Below, piece by piece: positions 1 to 9,188 of a DNA stretch of 64,000 nt; positions within the stretch are counted from its first letter, which is position 1; each line of letters begins with the position of its first letter. Under the pieces are notes generated by a model, which saw nothing but the letters and a program-made list of their open reading frames with translations, searched no databases and was not told the DNA's origin. Position numbers and translations under genes: made by a program. The stretch is from Diacronema lutheri (lineage: Eukaryota; Haptophyta; Pavlovophyceae; Pavlovales; Pavlovaceae): NCBI GenBank assembly GCA_019448385.1, contig JAGTXO010000079.1:36220-100219 (forward strand), in the 5' to 3' direction.

Positions 1-852
1 TGCGGCTGTCCCTTGGCGGCGTGGCGCTCGGCGCCTTCGCCTTCTACGTCGTGGTCTCGTGGCTCACCTACGTCGAGAACGACTTCCGCGTCGAGGTGAC
101 CGTGCTGCTCATCGGCGTCTTTGGCGCCTTCGCCCTCGCCGAGCTCGCGCTCGGCGTATCGGGCGTGCTCGCGGTCGTCACCTTTGGCCTGCTGATGGCG
201 AGGCGCGGGCTGTACACCTTCTCGCCGCACGCGGCAGCCGTCGCCGAGTCGGTGCGCCGCGCCCGCCTCGCGCCTTGTGCTCTCAAACGCGACGCAGCCG
301 CGCGTGGCGCCTCGCGTCTCTCCCCCCCAGCAGCGCGCCTCCGCTCACCGGCCCGTCGCTGCGGTCGTCGCGCCGCGGCGTGCGCACCGCCGCGGGCCAT
401 CCTCCTCGCAGGTCGTGCCGATGCTTGCCTTCATCTCGGAGACGCTCATCTTCTTCATCGGCGGCATCGCCGCGTGGACGGCACTCTCGTCGTACCCCGA
501 GCAGATCGCGTGGTGGCACGCGATCCCGCTCTACGTTGGCCTGATGGCGGTGCGCGCACTTACAGTCGCCGTCTTCTACCCATTCCTCGCGCGGACGGGG
601 TACCGCGTAACGCGTGGCGAGTGTTGCATGATCGTGTACGCCGGCTTGCGAGGCGCTGTGGGCCTGGCGCTCTCTCTGCTTGTGGTGCGTGACGAGCATT
701 TCCCGCCCATTGACAAGGGGCGCATCCATTTCTTGGTTGGTTCTGTCGTCGTGCTGACGAGTGCGCGCTCGCCCGCACCCTGCGCGCCCGCCAACGCGCG
801 CACGCCGCTTCGCGCACAGAGGCACGCGCCGCCTCGCGCACACCTCTGTGCG

Positions 853-898
<46 letters not shown>

Positions 899-3648
899 AC
901 CCTCCCCCCCCCTTCCACCCATCCCATCCCCCACATCCCCTTTCACCCGTCCCCCCCTCCCCCACCTTACCCCCCCCCCCCCCCCCTGCGCAGTGGCGAT
1001 CAACGGCACGACGACGCAGGCGCTGTACGATTGGCTCGACCTCTACCCGGCGAGCAAGTTCCGCGACGTGGTGGTGCACGAGGCGATCTGCAAGCTCGAG
1101 GGCGCAGGCATGGCTGCCATCCGCGAGGAGCTGATCACAAAGGCACACCTCCACCTGTACGCCCTCGCCGACTGGGAGGTGGTGCGCAGGATGGTGCCCA
1201 GCTTTAGCGACGCCAGAGTCACGCGCAGCGACGCGCTCTGGCTCCCGCCCACCGCCCGTGTCGACCCGCTCGAGACGACGCTCGTGCGCCGGATCGCGAC
1301 GAGCGCGCCGCGCGCGCCGGTTGGCGCGGGCGGCGTGCACACCGACTCGCACGAGCAGCTGCACGCCGACGCGCCGGAGGACGAGGCGTTCCCCGCCACG
1401 GCCACAGCCGCGCCGGCGGCGCGGCGGCGACCGCACCTCAACGGTGACGGCACGGGTGCGCCGCGCCCCATCCGCGCCGCCAGCGCTGCGCCGCCACCGA
1501 CGCAGGGCGGCAGCGCACTCGAGCTCTCGACGGAGCCGCCCTCGCCGCTTGCGCCGCGCCGCCAGCGGTCGCACACAGTCGACGCGCTGCCGGCAAGCGG
1601 CGCGCGCGGCGCGCGCCACACCGACGGCGACGACGACAGCGACGGCGACGGCGACGGCGCGCTGGTGGCCGCCTTCTTCGGCGCGGGCGTTGCGAGCGCT
1701 CGCGAAGACGCCCCCTCTTCGCGGCATGCGCTCGCGCCCTCGCGCGCGACTGACCCGCGCGTCGCGTGGCGGACGGACGCAGCGGCGCAGCGGCGCGCGC
1801 GGCGCGAGGACACTTCCGCCGGTCGCCGCTCGGAGGGCACACCCTGGTCTGCCTCCCAATCGCTCTTTGGCAGCGTGGCGCGCGGCGGGCCAAGCGGCCT
1901 CCTTGGCGAGCTGGGCGATGTGCTGCCGCGCGAGACGCGCGCGCGCAGCCGACCCGAAGGGCGGCCCGCGCATGAGCGCACGCACGCGCCAACGTCGGGC
2001 GGCGCGGCGGCGGCGCGCACGCGCGACAGTAGCAAGCACAGGACCACCACGACGCACAGCCGTGCGGGCGATGCGCGCGAGGCGGACGCGGCGGGTGGCG
2101 CCTCCGCCGCCACCTCCGCCGCGTGCAGCGCCTCCTCGCCTTCCGCGAGCGCGAGCTGCGCCGACTTTCCGACCAAGCCGCCGTCCGCAGAGCCGCCGGC
2201 GATTGAGCCGGCGGCCGCGCCCGACCCAACGCCTGACGCCGAGTCGGCCGCCGCCGTCGCCGCCGTCGCTGCGGCGCACGCCGGCGCGCGCGGCACGGAC
2301 GTCGTCACGCTGGCGTCGCGCGAGCTGGACGCGGCGGAGCGCGCCGCCATCGCCGCAGTCGTGCGTGCCGGCGGAGGCGCGCCGCCCACGCGCGACGCGC
2401 ACGACGCGTCCGCCCGCGCGCAGGCCGCGTCGCCGGCCGATTCGCCGCGCGGCGCGCCGTGGCGCGCGGGCGCGCTCGGCGCGCGCTGGGCGCGGCGCGC
2501 TCGCGCGCTCTCGTCTGAGTGCTCGTTTTACGAGAAGAAGGTGGAGTTGGTCGGCGCGCTCTTCTCGATCCTGCGCAGGGCCTACATGGAGCAGTACGAG
2601 GCCAAGCAGCTCGATGGCGCCGCGCTCGCCGTGTGCATGGAGGGCCTCTCCTCCGGTGCGTGCGCTGCGCCCGACCGCGCGCGCAAGCGCCGAGGCGCGC
2701 GCGCGCGCAAGCGCGTCGGCGCTGAGCGAGCGCGCGCGCGCGCCGAACGCGCGTTCGAACGCGCAGGCGAGGAGTACCTCTACGACCACCCGATCGCGTC
2801 GCCGACGGGCGCGTTCGAGCTCGAGCTCGACGTGCTGCTCTACGAGCTGCCGCCGCCCTCGCCGGCGTGGCTGCCCTACCTGCTCATGCTCCCCTCCGTC
2901 GGCCGCGCGCTCTGGCGCAATCAGATCTTCCGCCGCACCTACGTCGTCACCGAGGCGCTCGCCGCGTACATCCACGCGCACGACGAGCTTCGCAAGCTCT
3001 GCGCGCCCGACCCGCGCAAAGCGGCGCTGCTGCGCGACGCGGTCGAGCCCGCGCTGCACCGCGCGCGGCTGCGCCTGCAGGAGCACCGGTTGCGCTATTG
3101 GTCTCTCACCACCCTTCAGATCAACCTTCTCACCGCACGCGCAGCCATCGACCTCAAGCGCAAGCAGGCGCGGCGCGCATGCGCGCCGGCAGCGGCGGTG
3201 CTGGCCGCTTTTCGCGCGCGCTCTGAGCCCGCCGCCCTCGTGCCGCCCCTCCTTTTCGCGCGCGCAGGTGCGCGCGCTCGGCGCGGCGGGCGACCTGACC
3301 GCCACCAACGTGTCGCAGCTGACGGGCGCGCTCGACTCGGCGTTGTACGCCGTCGAGACGATCAGATACTCCGCGCTCGCGCCGCGCCGCTTCCACCGCA
3401 AGCTGCGGCTCGTGCTGCGCGCGCTTGACCTCGGCGCGCCGCGCATCGGCCGCTCGGCCGACCGCGCGGCGGACGCAGCGACGGACGCCGAGGCGAGCGC
3501 AAATCGGCAAATCGCCGCGGCCGCGCAGCGCGCGCCGCCAGCGAGCGCGCAGGGCTCGGCGCGGCGCGCGGTCCCGGCGCACTCGGCGCTCAACAGCCAC
3601 CAGCACTCGCACGACTCGCACGTGCAGTTCGCCGGCGCGCCACCTTAG
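1..3648 (+). CDS. SOS1/NHE-type Na+/H+ antiporter, 5' partial
   Basis: Monovalent cation/proton exchanger of the plasma membrane or an endomembrane; the N-terminal transmembrane helices lie upstream of the window. Exons read as <1..251, 412..760, 994..2655, 2767..3167 and 3268..3648, all in phase, giving 1013 visible residues. The first two exons encode the last hydrophobic helices of a CPA1 exchanger (for example FALAELALGVSGVLAVVTFG and RGAVGLALSLLVV). Exon 3 starts with AINGTTTQALYDWLDL, the usual end of the exchanger core. About 430 low-complexity residues follow, rich in A, R, S and D, then a conserved-looking helical region (SFYEKKVELVGALFSILRRA onward) like the cytoplasmic half of plant SOS1 and protist NHEs. 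Intron 4 (3168..3267) has a GC donor. Intron 2 carries a 46-nt C tract ahead of its acceptor. Family call is firm; SOS1 versus other NHE subfamily is inference. Confidence 0.82.
853..898 (+). repeat. Poly-C tract in antiporter intron 2
   Basis: Forty-six uninterrupted C residues, with a second run of 17 at 970..986 just before the acceptor at 991..993. Both lie in intron 761..993 and are C on the coding strand, so they could serve as an extreme polypyrimidine tract. Confidence 0.9.
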
Positions 3649-3793
3649 GGCTTTACGCCGTGGTCGCCGCGGTTCACCCAGCAGCGCCAGCGGAGTGGGG
3701 TGTGAACAAATCGACAGACGGACGCGTGGCTCTGAACGGACGGACACGTGGACGAGCTGTCACTGTCCGCGCCTTGTCAGACGCCCGCGCACC

Positions 3794-5146
3794 TCAGAGC
3801 TCGTCGTTGAGGATCGCCTCGCGCAGCCGCTGCATCCGCCAGTTCATGAAGGCGAGGTTGTGCATGCTCGCGAGCGTCGCGAAGAGCGGCTCGCGCTGCT
3901 TGAGCAGGTGGTGCATGTACGCGCGCGACGCGCCGGCCGTCGCGTCGGCAAGCTCGGGCACGTCGCGGTCGATTGGCCCAAAGTCGCGCGCGTGCGCCGT
4001 GCCGCGCACGTTGAAGCGGCCGGCTGCGGTGAGGAGCGTGCCGTGCCGCGCGACGCGCGTCGGCCAGCAACTGTCGAACGAGTCGATGCCAAACGGCACG
4101 GCGGCGGGCACGCTGAGCTCGTCGGCGATGCCGAGCAAATGCACCGGCCGGCCGGCGGGCAGCGCCGGGCGCAGGTCCGCGAGCAGGCCGAGCATCTCCG
4201 CGCGGTCGGCGCCGAGCGAGCCGCCGATCGCCGTGCCGTCAAAGCGCGCGCCGGCGAGGAACGCCGCGGACTCGGCGCGGAGCGCGCGGTCGGTGCCGCC
4301 GTGCAGCACGCCATACATGGCCTGCCCCGCGCGGTCGCGCTCGTGCTCGGCCAGGCTGCGCGCCATCCACCGGTGCGAGCGCGAGACGGACGCGCGGAGC
4401 GCGCTCGCGCCAACGTCGTTGGAGGGCAGCTCGTCGAGCGGGATGATGATGTCCGAGCCGAAGGCCTTCTGCGCGGCGACGGAAGACTCGGGCGTAAGGA
4501 GGAGGCGCGAGCCGTCGCGGTACGAACGGAACGTCGCGCCGCGCTCGCTCACGGAGAGCAGGCAGGGCGAGCCCTCCTTCGCGGCGCGCGAGCGCGACTT
4601 GAGCTCGCCCGCCTCTCTCAACGCGCTCCCGTCCGGCGCGCGCGCGACGTCGCCGAGGCTGAAGAGCTGGAAGCCGCCCGAGTCGGTGATGATCGGCCGG
4701 CGGCGGCCGATGAAGGCGTGCAGCCCGCCCGCCGCGCGCACCACCTCCGGCCCCGGGTGCACGAGCAGGTGGTACGTGTTGCAGAACATGAGCTGCACAC
4801 CGCACGCGTCGGCCTGCGCGCTCGTCACGCCCTTGAGCGCGCCGTTCGTGCCGACCGGGACAAAGGTGGGCGTCTCGATGTCGCCGTGGCGCGTGTGGAT
4901 CACGCCCACCCGCGCGAACGAGCCTGGCTTGCGCGAGCGGTGCAGCACCTCGAAGCTAAACTCGCCGCCGCGCGCCGCGCCCGCCGCGCCGGCCACGCCG
5001 GCCGCGCCGGCCGGCGCGCTCGTTGGCGCGCCGGCGGTCGAGGCAGCCGACGTGAAGCGCAGCGCGGCGGCCGCCGCGCGACCCGCGAGCATGCCGAGCA
5101 GGACGAGCGACTTTGCCGCCGCTGCCCTGGACGGCGCGACGGCCAT
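3794..5146 (-). CDS. tgt: tRNA-guanine transglycosylase, chlamydial-like type
   Basis: Exchanges the wobble guanine of GUN tRNAs for a queuosine precursor base. Intronless, 450 residues from the first in-frame ATG at 5146. The TTG-started extension to 5194 is less likely. The first about 85 residues are Ala/Ser/Thr-rich and could be an organelle transit peptide. The TIM-barrel core shows GDIETPTFVPVGTNG, the catalytic-Asp motif TDSGGFQLFS, DIIIPLDE, VLHGG, IGGSLG, RPVHLLGI and the second catalytic Asp in GIDSFDSCWPTR. The CxCxxC zinc cysteines expected after the barrel are absent (PELADATAGASRAYMHHL), although the family His in SMHNLAF remains. From memory, HGG, IGGSLG and HLLGI are shared with chlamydial TGTs rather than with typical bacterial or human enzymes. 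Substrate (queuine or preQ1) cannot be decided here. Confidence 0.9.
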   Translation of the reverse strand: MAVAPSRAAAAKSLVLLGMLAGRAAAAALRFTSAASTAGAPTSAPAGAAGVAGAAGAARGGEFSFEVLHRSRKPGSFARVGVIHTRHGDIETPTFVPVGTNGALKGVTSAQADACGVQLMFCNTYHLLVHPGPEVVRAAGGLHAFIGRRRPIITDSGGFQLFSLGDVARAPDGSALREAGELKSRSRAAKEGSPCLLSVSERGATFRSYRDGSRLLLTPESSVAAQKAFGSDIIIPLDELPSNDVGASALRASVSRSHRWMARSLAEHERDRAGQAMYGVLHGGTDRALRAESAAFLAGARFDGTAIGGSLGADRAEMLGLLADLRPALPAGRPVHLLGIADELSVPAAVPFGIDSFDSCWPTRVARHGTLLTAAGRFNVRGTAHARDFGPIDRDVPELADATAGASRAYMHHLLKQREPLFATLASMHNLAFMNWRMQRLREAILNDEL

Positions 5147-5906
5147 GCGCAAACACGTCGCCGCGCTCAGTTTCGTCGTGTGGGTTGCATGCAAGGCCGC
5201 ACCTCGGACATGTCATCGAGGTCCAGGCATCCAGCTGACCGCTGGCCGGGCGGCGGGCGGGATGTGAATCACAAGGCTCGTGAAGAGGCGCACCTTCCCG
5301 CCGGACGGCCACGCGCGAGCACGGCCGACGAGGACGCAGCCACGCAGGCCGCCGCACGGCCTGTGCGCACAGTCAGTCTGTCACGAGGGGTGAGTGCGAC
5401 CGTGGCTCGCGCAGTCGATGCCAGCCGCCGATGTGTGCTGTAACGTCTGTCGATCTTCACAGCTCAAGCAGGCGCGTGCTGCATTTTCAGCAAGATCACA
5501 CCGCCGCTCCGCGCTACGCAACAGTCTCCGAAATCTCGTCCTGTCTGCGCGGACGTTGCCATTTTTCGGATAATACTAACGGCGCTTACGTCAGGGTTAG
5601 GGTTAGGGTTATTTTTCGGATAGTAGGGGGCGCGGCCCTGGGGCTGGAGACCCCGCCGGGGGGCGGGGGGCCGTTCGATTGGCCAGGCTAATTCGATTGG
5701 CCGGTCATATGCCAAAATGACGAAACGCTAGGGACAAACTCGTTTGGATTGTAGCATCTCAGGGCTCGGTGTCCACCTCCGCTCGGTTTTTAAAAGGTGA
5801 GGGGTCTCCAGGATTTTGCGATCCAATGCTTTGCATGAGAGATTTCCGCGAACCACCAGCAGCAGGTTGAAACGAGTCGAGTTTGTGGCTCGTTTTCGTT
5901 CAACTC
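5147..5906. promoter_or_regulatory. Divergent intergenic region, TGT / channel
   Basis: 760 bp between two divergently transcribed genes. It holds the small insertion described at 5561..5622, a GC-rich block at 5630..5672, and two direct repeats of TTCGATTGGCC (5674..5684 and 5692..5702). Each repeat contains an inverted CCAAT box (ATTGG), spaced 18 bp apart, about 210 bp upstream of the channel ATG. Promoter function is inferred from position only. No gene is visible. Confidence 0.4.
5561..5622 (-). mobile_element. 38-bp insertion with 12-bp flanking repeats and telomere-like units
   Basis: ATTTTTCGGATA occurs at 5561..5572 and again at 5611..5622. Between them lie 38 bp: ATACTAACGGCGCTTACG followed by TCA and three TTAGGG-type units. 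The 24 bp AATACTAACGGCGCTTACGTCAGG (5572..5595, motif given in two overlapping parts: AATACTAACGGCGC and GCGCTTACGTCAGG) is identical to 50317..50340. The flanking repeats look like a target-site duplication around a very short copy of the dispersed terminal motif. Confidence 0.5.
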
Positions 5907-8702
5907 ATGCGCAACCTCATCGAAACGAGCGGCGACGAGAACGAGGGCTACCGCCGCGCGCGCTTGGTCGACGACGAGAACAAGGTCGTGGTGCTGATGG
6001 ATCCAACGGCGCGTTCCTTCGCCGAGCAGCCGCCGCCCGTCGCCGCGCCGCTCGCGCCACCGGGCGCGCCGCTACGCGTCGCGCCTGGCGCGGCGCCGAG
6101 CGCGCCGTCCAACGGCGAGCTGCACGCGCGCATGAGCGAGCTGCTCATCGTGCAGCGCGAGCAGCAAGCGCTGCTCGCGGAGCTGCTGCGCGAGGTGCGC
6201 GCGCTCAAGCCGCAGGCGAGTTCGTCCGATGCGCCCCTCCTCGTCGCGCGCAGCCTGCCCGGCTCGGCGCACGCCGAGCGGGCGCAGCGCGGGCGCTCGG
6301 AGCCGAGTCGCGCGCCAGCGGACGAGCCGACCGACCGCCTGAGGTCGCTGCGCGAGAGTGGCGGCGAGTACGACTCGTCGCAGAGGCGGGCGGCCTCGCC
6401 CACGCTGGCCAACCGGCCGATCGCCGCATGCCGGCGCGGCTCGCACATCGGCGCGGCGCTCGAGGTGCTCAAGGGCCTCGCCGCGCGCCGGCCGGCCGGC
6501 GGCGCGCGCGGTGGCGCGCTGCGTGGCGGTATCGTCACGCCGGTGGCTTCGATGTCCGCGGGCGGCGCGGGCAAGCGCCGGCACATGTCCTTTTTGAGCG
6601 CCAACCACGTGGGCGAGGCCCTCAGGGGCGACCACAACCTCGACGACCTGGTCAGCGCCATCGAGCGCGACCAGCAGCGCGAGCTCGAGCGGCGGCGCGC
6701 GCTCGCCGGCGGCGCGCAGCCGAGCCCGAGCTCGTTCCTGCGGCAGTGCACCTCGGCGGCGGTGCGCGCGCCACATGCGGCGAGCCCTGCGCCGCGCCTC
6801 AGCGCGTGGTTCGGCCAGGTGCCCGCGAGCAAGCGCGCGCACGCGTCGCGCTTCGTCGTCCATCCGGACAACCGGCGCAGGGCGCGCTGGAACGCGCTGA
6901 TGGTCGCGGCGATCGTCGCCTCGTCGATCACCGTGCCGCTCCGCCTCGCCTTCTCCGTCGATTACGAGCCGATCATGGGCCCGGTCACGTGGACGGACAC
7001 GGTGTGCGACGTCTTCTTCGCGCTCGACATCGTCGCCAACTTTTTCTTCGGCTACCGCGTCGCCGACGAGGGCGGCGCGGCGACGACAACGGTCGTGATG
7101 GACCACGCGGCCGTCGTGCGGCACTACACGCGCACGTGGCTCGTGCCCGACGTCGCGAGCACCTTCCCCTTCGACCTCGTGCTCGGCGCCGACTCGGACG
7201 CGGGGCGGCTCAACCGGTCGCTGCGCCTGTTCCGCATTGTCAAGCTCGTGCGCGTCTTCCGCATGAGCCGCGCCCTCGACCAGCTCGAGCAGCGGCTGAC
7301 GGCGCTCAACCCGGCCATCTTCCGCATCATCAAGCTGCTGCTGCTGCTGCTGCTGCTCTGGCACTGGACGGGCCTCATCTGGTACACGGTCCGCTTCTTC
7401 GACCAGAGCGCCGTGCCCAACCTCATCCTCCTGCACGACCCGGCGCACGTCCCGCCCGCGTCCTCGACGCCGGCCGAGCTGCACATCTCGCCCGCGCAGT
7501 ACGCGCAGCTGCCGGCGGAGGCGCAGGCGGGCGCGCGCGCGCTGCTCGCGTCCAAGCTGCTCGACCAGTACGCGTGGCTCTTCCTCTGGGCGGCGGCGGC
7601 CATGTCTGGCGAGATCCTCACCACGCCTCGCCACTGGGGCGAGGCGTGGTTCACGACCCTCGTCGCCGCGCTAGGGGTGCGCGCACGCGAGGCTGGCTGC
7701 CGCCGCGTCCGCGCGCTGGCGCCGCGGCGCGCGCGCGCGCCGACCGCCGACCGGCCGCGCGTCGCCACGCTGCGCGCGCGCGCGCGCGCACGCCAGGCGT
7801 TCCTCAACGCGGCGGTGATCGGCTCCGCCTCGTCCGCCTTCTCCAACCTCGACGCCGCGTCCGCGCGCAACAAGGAGCGGCTCGACAAGCTTCGCGCCTT
7901 CCTGCGCCACAAGCGGACGCCGGCCAGCATCTCGAGCCGCGTGCTCTCGTACGCCGAGTTTGCATGGACGCGCTCGCGCTCGGAGAACGAGCGCTGGCTG
8001 ATGCAGGAGCTGCCGTCGACGCTGCGGCTGCAGGTGATGATCTCGCTGCAGCGCAAGCTCTTCACGCGGATCGAGCTGTTCATGCGCCTGCCCGTCGCGA
8101 TCTCGTGCTCCATCGTCTCATGCATGAAGCCGCTCATCTGCCTGCCGGGTGAGGAGATTGTCAGCACGGGCGATGGCGTCGGCCTCTTCTTCATCACCGA
8201 GGGCACCGTCTCCGTCGTCCGGCACGGCGAGTATGGCTCCTCCGACGCGAAGGTGGGCGAGCTGCACGACGGCGACTTCTTCGGAGAGCGCTCGCTCCTC
8301 GGCGAGGGCGAGCCCACCAACGAGTCGATCATCGCGCAGAGCTTCGTCAGCCTGATGGTGCTCTACGCGACTGAGTTCCGCAGGCTGCGCGAGGCGCACC
8401 CCGAGATCGCGAGCGCGATGGCCAAGCTGCGCGCGGAGCAGCAAAGGGTGGTGGACGTGCTCCACGCGTTCCGAAAGCTGCCGCCCACCTCCTCTACGGG
8501 CCAGCCGTTCTACAAGGCGCCCGGCTTCATCGCGCGCGTGCTCGCCTCCGAGGGCAAGGCCTCCGCGTGCGGGCGGTCGCCCGCGCCGCGCCAGGGCGTG
8601 GGCGATCGCGCCTGCGGCGGCGACGAGCCCTCCGACGGCAGCTTGTTGCCCTCGCGACAGCGGTGCGCGGCGACGTTGCGCTACAAGCCGCCGGGACTGT
8701 GA
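5907..8702 (+). CDS. Six-transmembrane CNG/EAG-like cation channel with CNBD
   Basis: Membrane ion channel, 891 residues from ATG 5907, exons 5907..7676 and 7797..8702. The 120-bp intron has no stop in frame, so a retained form (931 residues) is also open. About 330 disordered residues come first. Then follow S1 (RWNALMVAAIVASSITVPLR), S2-S3 (DVFFALDIVANFFFGY), a charged S4 segment (RLFRIVKLVRVFRMSR), a leucine-rich S5 (IKLLLLLLLLWHWTG) and a pore region YAWLFLWAAAAMSGEILTTP. The pore lacks the TxGYG potassium signature; its SGE resembles the GET filter of CNG channels, with Glu at about residue 569. The C-terminal cyclic-nucleotide-binding fold shows PGEEIVSTGDGVGLFFITEG and GDFFGERSLL (about residue 749). 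The Arg-Thr pair that normally grips the cyclic phosphate is not evident (EPTNESIIAQ), so ligand binding is doubtful. Selectivity is unproven. Confidence 0.85.
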   Translation: MRNLIETSGDENEGYRRARLVDDENKVVVLMDPTARSFAEQPPPVAAPLAPPGAPLRVAPGAAPSAPSNGELHARMSELLIVQREQQALLAELLREVRALKPQASSSDAPLLVARSLPGSAHAERAQRGRSEPSRAPADEPTDRLRSLRESGGEYDSSQRRAASPTLANRPIAACRRGSHIGAALEVLKGLAARRPAGGARGGALRGGIVTPVASMSAGGAGKRRHMSFLSANHVGEALRGDHNLDDLVSAIERDQQRELERRRALAGGAQPSPSSFLRQCTSAAVRAPHAASPAPRLSAWFGQVPASKRAHASRFVVHPDNRRRARWNALMVAAIVASSITVPLRLAFSVDYEPIMGPVTWTDTVCDVFFALDIVANFFFGYRVADEGGAATTTVVMDHAAVVRHYTRTWLVPDVASTFPFDLVLGADSDAGRLNRSLRLFRIVKLVRVFRMSRALDQLEQRLTALNPAIFRIIKLLLLLLLLWHWTGLIWYTVRFFDQSAVPNLILLHDPAHVPPASSTPAELHISPAQYAQLPAEAQAGARALLASKLLDQYAWLFLWAAAAMSGEILTTPRHWGEAWFTTLVAALGVRAREAGCRRVRALAPRRARAPTADRPRVATLRARARARQAFLNAAVIGSASSAFSNLDAASARNKERLDKLRAFLRHKRTPASISSRVLSYAEFAWTRSRSENERWLMQELPSTLRLQVMISLQRKLFTRIELFMRLPVAISCSIVSCMKPLICLPGEEIVSTGDGVGLFFITEGTVSVVRHGEYGSSDAKVGELHDGDFFGERSLLGEGEPTNESIIAQSFVSLMVLYATEFRRLREAHPEIASAMAKLRAEQQRVVDVLHAFRKLPPTSSTGQPFYKAPGFIARVLASEGKASACGRSPAPRQGVGDRACGGDEPSDGSLLPSRQRCAATLRYKPPGL

Positions 8703-9188
8703 TGTGTTCTGCAAAGGCGCCGGGCCAGCCGCGCCGGCCGTTCAGCTCTCCGTTTGATCACACTGTGCTCTGCAGTCTCAACAGGCGTGCGCCAGCACGC
8801 GAAGCCCCGCCGCCCACGGCGGGCGTCATGAGTCATGAGTGTCATGACCACCACCGCCTCGTCAGCGACGGACAGTACACAGCGAGCGCGACGAGAGCGC
8901 GCGCGTCGCGAGCGCGAACGGCAAGCAAGCTGCGCGCATGCCGCCGCCACTCCCGCCCGCGCGGTGCCCAGCCCAGCGGGCGCGCCGCGCGCCGCGCGCC
9001 GCGCGCGGCCGCACGCCGCGCCGGACGGCGCCGCCACCCGCCGCCCGCCCCGGTCGGCGGCGGGCGGCCTGCGCGTGACGTGACGCGGGCGGACGGTAGT
9101 GACGGAGCTGCGCACGCCCCACCCACCCACCCCCATCGCCCGCCCTTCCCGCGTCACACGTCGCGCAGCCCTCGCCGGTGCGCTCAGC
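8703..9188. other. Convergent intergenic spacer, no gene seen
   Basis: 486 bp between the 3' ends of the channel (+) and the glucanase (-). It is very GC-rich, with purine/pyrimidine alternation and many CG palindromes. I see no coding exon, RNA gene or clear repeat; presumably the two 3' UTRs and terminators. Confidence 0.5.

Noticed and set aside
576-3593. 1005-codon minus-strand ORF opposite the antiporter gene
   Set aside because: Antisense shadow caused by high GC and few stops. The plus strand carries family motifs and phase-consistent introns; this reading has only Arg/Ala composition.
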